NCBI GenBank assembly: GCA_017416505.1
Contig: JAFQCI010000019.1
Coordinates: 1 to 64,000, forward strand
Reading direction: 5' to 3'
DNA: 64,000 bases
From: Lachnospiraceae bacterium
GTDB taxonomy: Bacteria > Bacillota_A > Clostridia > Lachnospirales > Lachnospiraceae
This document shows positions 26,454 through 34,349 of the stretch, piece after piece. The position numbers and the translations under genes are program-made. The notes beneath the pieces are model-generated. The model searched no databases. It was not told where the DNA came from and was given only the letters and a program-made list of their open reading frames with translations. How positions within the stretch are numbered: the stretch's first letter is position 1; each line of letters opens with the position of its first letter.

Positions 26454-27725
26454 CTAAAAACAAAAAGAACTATCGGTAAACTTTGAAATAATAAGTTCAA
26501 AACAATCCATATAATTCATTTTTTCCACTGCATCAGCACTGTATACAGGAATATCCTTATAATATTCTGAATCCAGATAAATGCTGATACTTCCTATTTT
26601 TTGATTTTTCTTTACAGGAGCATTTAATACATCCGGCAGATTTACTTTATACACTATCCTTTCATCGTCCCTAAGAAGCAACTGCTCTTCGAAACTTATC
26701 CATAGTGATAAATTTTCTGATATTACATTATTTTTTACCGGAATGTCAGGAATCATAATCTGTTCCTGATTTAACTTTGCCATCTGGTATTTTGCAAAAC
26801 CATAATTCATTAATTTTTTAGTATCTTCCCACTTATAATTCTTATTTGGCGGCCAGCCGGAAGCTAATACCACACTAATTAGTTGCTTTTCCTCCTGTTT
26901 TGCCGCACCTACAAAACAATATCCTGCATTTGAAGTATATCCTGTTTTTACCCCAATGGCACCTTCGTATTGTGTTAAAAATGCATCCCGGTTATAAACC
27001 ATTTTTATATTTCCTTTGGTCTTTTCATAAAATTCATAATTCGCTGTACTAATAATTTCTAAAAACTGAGGATTTTTTATTGCATAACTAGTAATCAGTG
27101 CAAGGTCATAGGCCGTAGTATAATGTTCTTCGGCATCCAGACCATTTGGAGTGATAAAATTCGTATCATAGGCACCAATATCTTTCGCTTTATTCGTCAT
27201 TTCTTCACAAAATGTGGCAACATCACCGCTTACGTGTTCTGCAATGGCTACCGCACAATCATTGTAAGATTCCAACATAAGGGCATAAAGTAAATCCTTT
27301 AATATGTATTGTTCCCCCTCTTTCATACCCAGTCTTACTTTGGGTTGATTACAGGCATTGGCAGACACGGTAACAATTTGGTCTAAATCACTATTTTCCA
27401 AAACATAGATACAAGTCATTATTTTCGTGGTACTTGCCATAGGCATCACTTCATACCCATTTTTTTCAAACAACACTCTATTAGAAACTGCATCCATTAA
27501 CAAAGCTGATTTTGCATATAATTGACTGGGTTCTTCTGCTGATTCTTCCGTTTCAGGCACATCCTGAGTAAAGTTTTTTAATGTTATCTTTTTTTCTAAC
27601 TGTTCCACAGTAACAAATACCTGTGGCATATCTTTCATATGCCAAACTGCCGTATAAAATAAAAATAGAAGCAGTAATATACTACTTCCTATTTTCTTCC
27701 GTGCAATCAGAATCTTCGATTTCAT
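26454..27725 (-). CDS. D-alanyl-D-alanine carboxypeptidase (DacF type)
   Basis: 423 residues. A membrane-anchoring signal (about 15-35) precedes a serine carboxypeptidase domain that trims the terminal D-Ala from peptidoglycan stems outside the cell. Motifs are STTK (in MASTTKIMTC), SYN (in LESYNDCAVA) and KTG (in VKTGYTSNAG). A C-terminal PBP5-like beta domain follows, but I see no obvious C-terminal amphipathic anchor. It is the first of two such enzymes in the window (see 60437). Confidence 0.92.
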   Translation of the reverse strand: MKSKILIARKKIGSSILLLLFLFYTAVWHMKDMPQVFVTVEQLEKKITLKNFTQDVPETEESAEEPSQLYAKSALLMDAVSNRVLFEKNGYEVMPMASTTKIMTCIYVLENSDLDQIVTVSANACNQPKVRLGMKEGEQYILKDLLYALMLESYNDCAVAIAEHVSGDVATFCEEMTNKAKDIGAYDTNFITPNGLDAEEHYTTAYDLALITSYAIKNPQFLEIISTANYEFYEKTKGNIKMVYNRDAFLTQYEGAIGVKTGYTSNAGYCFVGAAKQEEKQLISVVLASGWPPNKNYKWEDTKKLMNYGFAKYQMAKLNQEQIMIPDIPVKNNVISENLSLWISFEEQLLLRDDERIVYKVNLPDVLNAPVKKNQKIGSISIYLDSEYYKDIPVYSADAVEKMNYMDCFELIISKFTDSSFCF

Positions 27726-27777
27726 AATAACACCATGCTAATTCACTTTTTATTATACTATGAAACGAAACAACTCC

Positions 27778-28356
27778 TTATGCTTTCCAAACCTGTACAT
27801 ATTGTTCATTCCATTCCTTTGGCATCATCATTTGATATATCTTTCGATATTCCTCTTCTAATGTTTTGTTATCCAAAAAGGCATCATCTTTTGTATTTAA
27901 ATATAACACCGTATATTCCGTTCCATAGATTCTGCTTTCGAAATTCAATCTTATCAATCCATTTTTCTCATAAAAACAAATTCTTCGCTGACGTTTTTCT
28001 CTATCCCCTTCTCCTTTTGCATACTCAATATGCTCTGCTTCCACAATCAGACCATCCCATCGGTCTTTAAAAACTTCTTTTATTTCTTTTAAGGTTTTAC
28101 TTCCATATCCGCTTCCTCTTTTTCCCTCATTTACTGCAAGATAATCCAAAAGTCCAATGGTTCCCTCCTTCGTTTTCGAAATCAAAGCATAAGCAATTAA
28201 TTCCTCATTTTCATAATTTCCATAAGCAAAATATTCCCCTTTTAAAAACATCCGCTCTATGGCAGCAAAAGGCTTGATTTCACAAGCCGGAAAATCCCGA
28301 ACCATAAGTTCGTCGTATACTTTTTTAATTTCGCTTAAATCCAATTCCTTTAACAT
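27778..28356 (-). CDS. GNAT-family N-acetyltransferase
   Basis: 192 residues. The central part carries the acetyl-CoA loop in the form NEGKRGSGYGSKTL after a DYLAV strand (motif A of GNAT proteins), followed by the EAEHIEY strand and the FYEKNGLIRL segment usual in the family. Substrate unknown. It lies 13 bp after adenosine deaminase and is likely co-transcribed with it. Confidence 0.85.
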   Translation of the reverse strand: MLKELDLSEIKKVYDELMVRDFPACEIKPFAAIERMFLKGEYFAYGNYENEELIAYALISKTKEGTIGLLDYLAVNEGKRGSGYGSKTLKEIKEVFKDRWDGLIVEAEHIEYAKGEGDREKRQRRICFYEKNGLIRLNFESRIYGTEYTVLYLNTKDDAFLDNKTLEEEYRKIYQMMMPKEWNEQYVQVWKA

Positions 28357-28368
28357 AAAATACTCCTT

Positions 28369-29313
28369 TTACCTGAATATTGCATTTTTACTATTTTCTT
28401 TTAGGATATTTATCTCATTTTCAGAAAGTTGGAATTCTTTTTGGATCAATTCTAATTCCTTTTTCACGTTAGTATCTGAAACCATAAGATTATCAGAATT
28501 TATCGTAACTAAAATACCATAATCCATAAATCTCTTTAATGGATACTCCTTCCAGGAAGGGACTGCTTTTGTTTGTATATTGCTGGTTGGACATAATTCT
28601 AACGTAATTTCTTTTTCTTTTAGTAACCGCATTACCTCTAAATCTTCCATGGCACGAATACCATGTCCGATCCTTTTTGCCCCAGATTCTATGGCAGTTC
28701 TTACACTTTCTACACCATCTGCTTCTCCTGCATGGATGGTAAAAGGAATTCCATATTGCCTTGCTGTTTGAAATTCTTCTTTATAATTTTTTGTTGGAAA
28801 CAAGCCTTCCGCACCGGCTAAGTCAAGAGCCACCACGCCCTTTCCAAGAAACTCCTTCGCCGTTTCTATAGTTTCGAAATTCTCATTTTTATTATCATTT
28901 CCCCGCATCATACAAAGTATGAATCGGGCATCAAAGTCAGTGTCTAAATGTTCCTTTTTATATTCATCCCTACCTGAAAGTACCGCTTTTACCACTTCCT
29001 CTTGGGATAAACCATGTTTTTGATGTAATTGCGGTGCAAAACGTATTTCACAGTATTGATATCCCAAAGAATCCAGATGTTCAAACAATAACTTCACGCA
29101 AAGAGTAATGGCATCCTTTTCCTGTAATAAAGAAAGAGGTAAATCAAAGCATTTCAGATAATCATTTAAACTCTCACAATTCTTTGGTACCGTAAGAAGA
29201 TTTCGTAAGTCTTCATCATTATCTGAAGGTAAGTTCAGTCCCTGTAATTTTGCCAGCTTTATTACGATTTCCGGTGTTAAAGAACCATCTAAATGCAAAT
29301 GTAAATCAATCAT
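28369..29313 (-). CDS. add: Adenosine deaminase
   Basis: 314 residues. It converts adenosine (or deoxyadenosine) to inosine in purine salvage. Zinc ligands and catalytic residues are seen in DLHLHLDGSL, HAGEADG, RIGHGIRA and ELCPTSN. The last motif reads INSDNLMVSD where many enzymes have NTDDP; the first aspartate is kept, so activity is plausible. The start is the ATG at 29313 directly after GGAGGATTTCT; the longer frame to 29373 runs into the promoter. Confidence 0.92.
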   Translation of the reverse strand: MIDLHLHLDGSLTPEIVIKLAKLQGLNLPSDNDEDLRNLLTVPKNCESLNDYLKCFDLPLSLLQEKDAITLCVKLLFEHLDSLGYQYCEIRFAPQLHQKHGLSQEEVVKAVLSGRDEYKKEHLDTDFDARFILCMMRGNDNKNENFETIETAKEFLGKGVVALDLAGAEGLFPTKNYKEEFQTARQYGIPFTIHAGEADGVESVRTAIESGAKRIGHGIRAMEDLEVMRLLKEKEITLELCPTSNIQTKAVPSWKEYPLKRFMDYGILVTINSDNLMVSDTNVKKELELIQKEFQLSENEINILKENSKNAIFR

Positions 29314-29371
29314 AGAAATCCTCCGTTCATAATTAGCTTTACAAGTTACTACATATTTGTCACTTAGTTTC

Positions 29372-29399
29372 ATTATAATATAGATTCTTTTTCTGTCAA
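29372..29399 (-). promoter_or_regulatory. Promoter of add
   Basis: Minus-strand TTGACA (29394-29399) and TATAAT (29372-29377) with a 16-bp spacer: a near-consensus sigma-A promoter. The leader to add is about 50 nt. Confidence 0.85.
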
Positions 29400-29418
29400 G
29401 AAAGGCATAAACACTTCC

Positions 29419-29450
29419 TCAAACAGTAAGCTCTTTGAGTTACTGTTTGA
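29419..29450. repeat. Palindrome between divergent promoters
   Basis: TCAAACAGTAA (29419-29429) and TTACTGTTTGA (29440-29450) are a perfect 11-bp inverted repeat, and CTC/GAG extends it inside the loop. It shares the TTACTGT/ACAGTAA ends of the 33-bp repeat family and lies between the add promoter and the EAL-gene promoter. Confidence 0.75.
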
Positions 29451-29497
29451 ACGATAACACTACTCTTCTTTTATTTCCATCAAAATATAAGTTTTCC

Positions 29498-29526
29498 TTG
29501 CGAAACGGGTCATTTCTTCATATAAT
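29498..29526 (+). promoter_or_regulatory. Promoter of the EAL-domain gene
   Basis: TTGCGA (29498-29503) and TATAAT (29521-29526) are 17 bp apart on the plus strand. The transcript leader of about 90 nt contains the hairpin at 29559-29607. Confidence 0.75.
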
Positions 29527-29558
29527 ATTAGTATAAGCACATTTTTGTGTAATTTATT

Positions 29559-29607
29559 AAATGTCCGGAATCTATATTTTTCTAAAAAAACAGATATCCT
29601 GACATTT
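29559..29607 (+). promoter_or_regulatory. Leader hairpin before the EAL gene
   Basis: The arm AAATGTC-C-GGA-ATCT (29559-29573) pairs with AGATATCC-T-GACATTT (29592-29607), about 14 pairs with one mismatch and one bulge. It ends just before the AGGAGGG ribosome site. It could control translation or cause partial termination (TATTTT follows). Confidence 0.5.
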
Positions 29608-29624
29608 ATTTTAGGAGGGATAAT

Positions 29625-31184
29625 ATGCCGTTATTTGGTATTTTTCTTATCATTGTATTGATTGCAGCATTAGGCTATCTTTATTACCATTATGATTTAA
29701 TGAAAGCATATTATAAATATCAGACAAAGGAATTAGAAACCTTAGAAAAGAAATATGAAACCCAGGTAGACACTTCCACTAAGAAAATTGATGAATTACA
29801 AAATATTGCATACATTAATGCTACCACGAACATTTGGAACATTGACTACTTTCTCACGAAAAGTGCAGAAGCTTTTTCCGCTGAGTATGAAGCCAAACCA
29901 AGTTTTACTTTAATCGCATTTAATATCAGCAATATCGGTAAAATCAATCAATTGTTCGGTCCTACCGAAGGTGACAAGGTTGTATACTATACCGCACAAA
30001 CCTTAAGTAAAACAGCTGGAAGACACATTTACGCACAGATTTATTCCAATCTTTTTTGTATCTTAACTGTAAACTGCGATGATACCTATGTTACCAACCT
30101 GATTCAAACCTTATCCGACCGCCTGATTCATTATGATGATAATGTTCAGATTAAGGCAGCCTTTGGTATTTATAAGATTCATGACACCGCAGAAAAAGTA
30201 ATGGACATGGTAAACTGTGCTACTCTGGCTCAGAAATTCGTAAAAGAAACCGATGAGGTCTGTTATAAATTTTTCACCAATGAATTAAATGAAACATTTT
30301 TAACCAACAAAAAAATGAGTGAAGAAATGGAACAAGCCTTAGATGACCATAAATTCATGATGTACTTACAACCTATGTATGATTTACATTCCTATAAAAT
30401 CATTAGTGCAGAAGCCTTGGTACGTTGGGATTATCCTGGAAAGGGAATCTTATCCCCTTATGCTTTCCTTCCATTGTTTGAAAGTACCTCATTGATTCAA
30501 AAATTGGACTATTATATGTGGGAAGAATGTTTAAAAACCATCCGTCGTTGGATTGATAATAAAATTGAACCAACACCAATTACCATGAACATCTCTCCTA
30601 CCCACTTACAAAACGAAAAGTTTATTGATTATCTGATTGAATTATCTGACCGCTATCTGATTCGTCATGATATGCTGGTATTAGAAATTCCGGAACGTGG
30701 CTTATCCAATGTTACAGACCAGATTAAAAACATCATTGAACGCTTACATAATGAAGGTTTTATCTTATGTATTGATAACTTTGGTAGTTTAAATTCACCA
30801 CTTAATTTATTAAAAGACTTACCGATTGACCGAATCAAATTAGACCGTTCCTTCCTTTCTAAAAATGCCAATAGTGAAGAAGGTTTGACTATTTTAAGAT
30901 ATCTGATTGCTATGGCTAAAGAATTAGATTTTACGGTAATTACTGAAGGTATCGAAACCGAAGAACAGGCGAATTTCCTATTAGAAATTGGATGTGATAT
31001 CGGACAAGGATACCATTTTTCAAAACCGGTAGATTTAAAAGCCTTCGACCAGTTAAATAAAACTCTGGTTAGCGCCTTGTATCGTCCGGATGAATACTAT
31101 CCTACTTTTGAAGACTATGAAAGGGATTTAGACTTGATTGTGCAGTTCTTTAAAACTCATGAAGACCAGATGAATATCAGTTAA
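29625..31184 (+). CDS. Membrane protein with degenerate GGDEF and altered EAL domain
   Basis: 519 residues, the only clear plus-strand gene. One transmembrane helix (about 2-22), a short coiled coil (30-60), a GGDEF-fold domain (about 65-225) whose signature is lost (IYSNLF in its place), and an EAL domain (about 230-480). In the EAL domain EALVRW, MNIS, KLDRSF, TEGIE and QGYHFSKP remain, but the metal-binding DDFG is DNFG (near 382) and ELTE is EIPE. Reduced or no hydrolysis is likely, so it may be a c-di-GMP receptor or scaffold. Strong AGGAGGG before the ATG. Confidence 0.88.
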   Translation: MPLFGIFLIIVLIAALGYLYYHYDLMKAYYKYQTKELETLEKKYETQVDTSTKKIDELQNIAYINATTNIWNIDYFLTKSAEAFSAEYEAKPSFTLIAFNISNIGKINQLFGPTEGDKVVYYTAQTLSKTAGRHIYAQIYSNLFCILTVNCDDTYVTNLIQTLSDRLIHYDDNVQIKAAFGIYKIHDTAEKVMDMVNCATLAQKFVKETDEVCYKFFTNELNETFLTNKKMSEEMEQALDDHKFMMYLQPMYDLHSYKIISAEALVRWDYPGKGILSPYAFLPLFESTSLIQKLDYYMWEECLKTIRRWIDNKIEPTPITMNISPTHLQNEKFIDYLIELSDRYLIRHDMLVLEIPERGLSNVTDQIKNIIERLHNEGFILCIDNFGSLNSPLNLLKDLPIDRIKLDRSFLSKNANSEEGLTILRYLIAMAKELDFTVITEGIETEEQANFLLEIGCDIGQGYHFSKPVDLKAFDQLNKTLVSALYRPDEYYPTFEDYERDLDLIVQFFKTHEDQMNIS

Positions 31185-31230
31185 TTTTTATCAGGAGGAT
31201 TCATCCTCACTGATTTAATAAAATGAAATA

Positions 31231-31276
31231 AAAAAATAAGTGCTGGTCAAAAAAAACGATCAACACTTATTTTTTT
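31231..31276. terminator. Bidirectional terminator between convergent genes
   Basis: AAAAAATAAGTG (31231-31242) pairs with CACTTATTTTTT (31264-31275), and further pairs (TG/CA, TC/GA) extend into the loop. Poly-A and poly-T tracts on both sides make it work in both directions, for the plus-strand EAL gene and the minus-strand gene whose stop codon lies inside it. Confidence 0.88.
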
Positions 31277-32541
31277 ACACTCTTGTAAATCTGTAAAAAG
31301 CTCATCGGAAATATTGTATTTTCAAACAAATCATTATCATTCAACATCTTACCAATCTGCTCTTTATCAAATTTAACTTCTGTCAAATATTCCTTATACA
31401 CAAAAAGAACTTCCTGCTTTTCTAATTCAATCACATCTGGAAGATACCTCTCATGCTTTTGCAATTTATTCTCTAAGGCTGACAGCTTCGCTTCCATTCT
31501 AAGCTTATCATTCTTTAATTGTGTAATATCTAAACTCTTATACTCCACAATTTCATCTTCATTTTCTGCATCTATATTAAATTCCATCAGTTTCAACTGT
31601 GCAGCTTCCTTTTCCTCCTCTAAATTCAACTTGGACACTGCTGTTACAATAGTAAACTTTAATGTTAATTCTTCTACTTCTTCCTTATATTGTTCCAGAA
31701 GCTTTTTCTGTACTTTTATTTCTTTCGCCACCTGTTTTGAAGAAATATGTTTACTGTTAATCCATGCTTTTAATCTGCTCTGTCCCTTATAATATGGCTC
31801 ATCAACAAATTCTTCTCGTACATTTTCCCATTTTACATAGAAATCAATCATTTCATTACTTCTTGTATCAATAACCACTCTTGACAAAATCTTCAACTGT
31901 GGTTGGGGTTCTCCGGACATTTTCATCAAATATTTATTTTTTTCATTTTCCAAAAAGAAAGTTGCAGTATAATGATTTTTCTCTGCTTTATCATATCCTA
32001 TAAACAGATTCAGGTTACGGTATTTATTCGTAATCAGTTTAAAAAACACTTTATCAGCATCTATAACTGTATTACACTCACCATTATCAAAATCTATAAC
32101 CGGGTCACTCAATAAAAGTTCAAGTACATTCTTTTCGGAAAAGAATTGAAAACGATGTGCTTTAATATCACCCAAATCAGACTTACGCTCGGTATCTTGA
32201 ATATGTACAATCATTTCTTCAAAATCCCCCACAATATCAGCATCTGTCGCATCCATTGAAACTTTACCATCTCTTACAAGCTTATAAAAGTCCTCTTTTT
32301 TCAGCTTATGATTCTCTACCATTTTTATAATAGTTACATCCGTAAGCTTATGAAAACCCAGCAGATGATAGAAATTCTCCATTTTAAACTGAAACTCTAC
32401 TCTGATGCCACCACTGAAAACATAGCAAAACTTTTTATTAAGCAATCTACTAAATTCAACCGCTATCTGCTGCAAATCAATATTCAGCTGTGTTTTGTTT
32501 CTGCTCTTTGCATATTGCAGATACTTATTGTTCTTTGCCAT
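31267..32541 (-). CDS. Uncharacterised protein, possible PBECR4-type nuclease domain
   Basis: 424 residues. The first ~150 residues (NKKFCYVFSGG, VEFQFKMENFYHLLGFHKL) resemble the PBECR4 domain, a phage-associated RNase-like fold of the Barnase/EndoU/colicin/RelE group; I judge this from the F-x-HLLG-hHKL pattern only. The rest (about 265-400) is charged and rich in Glu/Lys heptads, likely coiled coil, with no membrane segment. The ATG has AGGAGAAG upstream. It lies 53 bp after the terminator of the structured RNA at 32594-32778, so that RNA may control it. It could be a phage-derived or defence-related gene. Confidence 0.55.
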   Translation of the reverse strand: MAKNNKYLQYAKSRNKTQLNIDLQQIAVEFSRLLNKKFCYVFSGGIRVEFQFKMENFYHLLGFHKLTDVTIIKMVENHKLKKEDFYKLVRDGKVSMDATDADIVGDFEEMIVHIQDTERKSDLGDIKAHRFQFFSEKNVLELLLSDPVIDFDNGECNTVIDADKVFFKLITNKYRNLNLFIGYDKAEKNHYTATFFLENEKNKYLMKMSGEPQPQLKILSRVVIDTRSNEMIDFYVKWENVREEFVDEPYYKGQSRLKAWINSKHISSKQVAKEIKVQKKLLEQYKEEVEELTLKFTIVTAVSKLNLEEEKEAAQLKLMEFNIDAENEDEIVEYKSLDITQLKNDKLRMEAKLSALENKLQKHERYLPDVIELEKQEVLFVYKEYLTEVKFDKEQIGKMLNDNDLFENTIFPMSFLQIYKSVKK

Positions 32542-32593
32542 TATTCTTCTCCTGTATTTTTTATAATAAATATCTTACTCACAACATATACTA

Positions 32594-32778
32594 AAAAAAG
32601 GTCCAAGGAAACAACCTCAGACCCTTCCGGAACTTCTTTTTTATGACTACGTTCTTTTTCGCCATCGGCTCTCAGGTACGGGTGCAGACTTCCCGACTAA
32701 ATCCCCGCTTAACGCCTCTTCTTGCATACCTGATATTACAAGCGTCTTGGGAGTGATACTTCACCACGAAGTATTTCT
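32594..32778 (-). ncRNA. Candidate structured small RNA or leader, about 185 nt
   Basis: A promoter at 32785-32813 and a terminator (GGTCTGAGG/CCTTGGACC stem, 32600-32623, then T7) delimit an RNA with no open reading frame. Near the 5' end, ATACTTC/GAAGTAT forms a hairpin (32756-32774). A 9-bp long-range helix joins 32725-32733 to 32672-32680 (UCAGGUAUG with CGUACCUGA), closing a GC-richer central domain. It does not match tRNA, tmRNA, SRP RNA, RNase P or 6S as I know them. It may be a free RNA or the leader of the gene at 31267. Confidence 0.7.
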
Positions 32779-32784
32779 AATATT

Positions 32785-32813
32785 ATATTACCAAATCATA
32801 GACATTGTGTCAA
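32785..32813 (-). promoter_or_regulatory. Strong promoter of the 185-nt RNA
   Basis: Minus-strand TTGACA (32808-32813), 17-bp spacer, TAATAT (32785-32790): near-consensus sigma-A. The stretch 32814-32959 upstream is AT-rich, with nothing else I can support. Confidence 0.85.
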
Positions 32814-32959
32814 GTCCGAACAAATTAATTTTGAACTGTTCACATCATCTATGATTATATACTATTATATGTGAAAATACAATAATTATTTACCCATATT
32901 GTTAATAATTATTGCAACATCTCTCACTTTAAAAAACATATTTCAAGTTTCCAAAAAAT

Positions 32960-32978
32960 ATTTCGGTTAACTTATACC
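32960..32978. repeat. 19-bp direct repeat, left copy
   Basis: The sequence around TTCGGTTAA-C-TTATACC matches 34997-35015 at 18 of 19 positions, in the same orientation. The two copies lie about 2 kb apart and enclose the AbiE cassette, the decayed DUF4869 fragment and a small RNA gene. The core is itself nearly palindromic (GGT-TAA/TTA-ACC). Confidence 0.65.
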
Positions 32979-33026
32979 GGACTTTGGGTGCCGATCAGTT
33001 GGCGGACAACAGAAAAATCAGTCACT

Positions 33027-33068
33027 AAAGGAAGGGGTCATCTGCTACGGCAGAAGAACCTTCCTTTT
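33027..33068 (+). terminator. Plus-strand terminator-like hairpin
   Basis: AAAGGAAGG (33027-33035) pairs with CCTTCCTTT (33059-33067) and is followed by a short T-run. Nested inside is TCTGC-TACG-GCAGA (33041-33054). It would end a short plus-strand RNA beginning after about 32980, for which I see no clear promoter. Confidence 0.5.
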
Positions 33069-33105
33069 AAATTTCTCATAGTACTCTCACATAAGGATTA
33101 ATAAA

Positions 33106-33249
33106 ATGAACAAATCAGAAGCAATCAGCATTATCAACAAATATGCTGATACATATAAAAAATTCTCAGATGAAAAAAAGGTTGTTTTTGTGTATCGTTA
33201 TGTAAAATGCAAAAAAATAGCCCTTACAAAAGTAAGGGCTTACCGATGA
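33106..33249 (+). CDS. Possible small ORF, 47 codons, uncertain
   Basis: An ATG eight bases after AAGGA opens a frame starting MNKSEAISIINKYADTYKKF and ending VRAYR. The last ten codons run through the terminator of the opposing small RNA, so the frame is probably a truncated remnant. I recognise no family. Confidence 0.25.
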   Translation: MNKSEAISIINKYADTYKKFSDEKKVVFVYRYVKCKKIALTKVRAYR

Positions 33250-33313
33250 ATCGCCAGATTCACCACAACTGAATCAAATTTTACCGGTTAGTCGCCAAAC
33301 CAACCATATCTGT
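33211..33313 (-). ncRNA. Candidate small RNA with twin UGGC-loop hairpins, about 103 nt
   Basis: Promoter at 33320-33349. The RNA holds two 20-nt hairpins (33286-33305 and 33245-33264), each an 8-bp stem closed by the same UGGC tetraloop and each followed by GGUAA. A terminator follows: AGCCCTTAC pairs with GTAAGGGCT (33219-33240) and runs into T7. The two stems differ in sequence but keep pairing, including G-U pairs, which is what selection for structure produces. No coding frame. The loop may bind GCCA-containing targets or a protein; function unknown. Confidence 0.75.
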
Positions 33314-33319
33314 ATGAGT

Positions 33320-33349
33320 ATCATACACTATTATTGTATGAAATGTCAA
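33320..33349 (-). promoter_or_regulatory. Promoter of the twin-hairpin small RNA
   Basis: Minus-strand TTGACA (33344-33349), 18-bp spacer, TATGAT (33320-33325). Confidence 0.85.
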
Positions 33350-33376
33350 ATATTTTATGAATTATTCCTCATCTTT

Positions 33377-33502
33377 TGTCTTGGGTTTCTGCAAGTTTCA
33401 GAATCCATTTCGCACAATTATCACCGCAGATTTATCTACATCAAAAATCATCTCTTTTGCAACCGGGTCTATAATCCATACATCTTCATATGAATTTTTC
33501 AA
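33377..33502 (-). pseudogene. Decayed internal fragment of a DUF4869 gene
   Basis: Two blocks match the intact DUF4869 gene in order and orientation: 33377-33427 matches about 35932-35982, and about 33428-33502 matches about 36113-36187. The 130 bp between them are missing and both gene ends are absent, so nothing can be made from it. A few point differences show that the copy is not very recent. Confidence 0.85.
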
Positions 33503-33521
33503 TTGTTGTTTTTAAATATTT

Positions 33522-33546
33522 TCCGTATTTTTTATCTTTTTACGGA
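33522..33546. repeat. TCCGTA-13-TACGGA palindrome, toxin end of AbiE
   Basis: TCCGTA (33522-33527) and TACGGA (33541-33546) with a 13-bp AT spacer, two bases beyond the AbiEii stop codon. Halves and spacing equal those of the site at 34916-34940 in front of AbiEi, and the flank TTTATTTAAA also resembles the other copy. Confidence 0.8.
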
Positions 33547-33548
33547 TT

Positions 33549-34349
33549 TTATTTAAAATCATTCAGATACTCCACTATACCGGCAAACACTTCATCAATC
33601 TCGGTGTCTAACCACCTCTTATCACTTTTATCTACTCTATCCTTATATATCTTATCACGAAATACAAATTTTAATCTTTTAAGGATAGCTGACATATCAT
33701 TTTCACGCATTCCTGAATCATCAAAAATGAATGTATGCAGGCAATCAATCAGCTTTTGTTCATTCATTCTGCCGCACTGGTAATACATATCATAGACATC
33801 TTTGTAGCGAGTACTAAAAGTACCAAATTTCAAAAGTGAACGCAGCTTCTCCGCAAACATCTGCTCTCTGGTATTTATAAGAAGTGACGCACCTTCATCA
33901 TCAAAAGCAATGTCGAAACAATACTCTTCCTGCTCAATTTCCATGTGCTTATGTACACCCAGATCAATCTTGCTTTCTATCAGATTTCCATAAGTATCTT
34001 TAATATGCACATTTACTCGTTTCCCTTTATAATCCTGTTGGCTTAATTCTTCAATTCTCGCGACTCTTGTTATTGTTATACCTTCAATGCAATTCAATTT
34101 TGCAACAAAATTATCGACAGATTCATCTGAAAGGGAATATCGGATAAAATCTATATCCATATCCTGTGTTGCCCTACGGATATTATTCGTTATGCTCCTC
34201 ATAACGACTCCACCCTTAATCGTTATATTTCTGGATAAGGTACTTTTTGATATTGCCTTCAAAACAATATCCTGACACACTCTTGCTTCCGCATCATCCG
34301 CTTCATATCCTAATTCCTGCATTTTTCTTACCATATCAGATAAATTCAT
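33549..34349 (-). CDS. abiEii: AbiEii-family nucleotidyltransferase toxin
   Basis: 266 residues, the toxin of a type IV-like AbiE toxin-antitoxin pair used in phage abortive infection. The nucleotidyltransferase core shows KGGVVMRS (GG at about 46-47) and TQDMDIDFIR (acidic D-x-D-x-D, 63-67), then DYKGKRVNVHI, KIDLGV and REQMFAEKLRSLLKF, the conserved Lys helix of the family. Relatives block growth by nucleotidyl transfer to tRNA or other targets. The start codon adjoins the antitoxin stop, as in typical operons. Confidence 0.92.
   Translation of the reverse strand: MNLSDMVRKMQELGYEADDAEARVCQDIVLKAISKSTLSRNITIKGGVVMRSITNNIRRATQDMDIDFIRYSLSDESVDNFVAKLNCIEGITITRVARIEELSQQDYKGKRVNVHIKDTYGNLIESKIDLGVHKHMEIEQEEYCFDIAFDDEGASLLINTREQMFAEKLRSLLKFGTFSTRYKDVYDMYYQCGRMNEQKLIDCLHTFIFDDSGMRENDMSAILKRLKFVFRDKIYKDRVDKSDKRWLDTEIDEVFAGIVEYLNDFK

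Noticed and set aside
26354..26500. N-terminal extension of the acyl-CoA carboxyltransferase overlapping dacF
   Set aside because: The ATG at 26353 has a GGAGGG ribosome site and gives the normal family start; the extension lacks a site and crosses the operon promoter.
33245..33305. Two similar 20-nt hairpins about 41 bp apart looking like a CRISPR start
   Set aside because: Only two copies, the stems differ in sequence, there are no cas genes, and a promoter and terminator define a small RNA instead.
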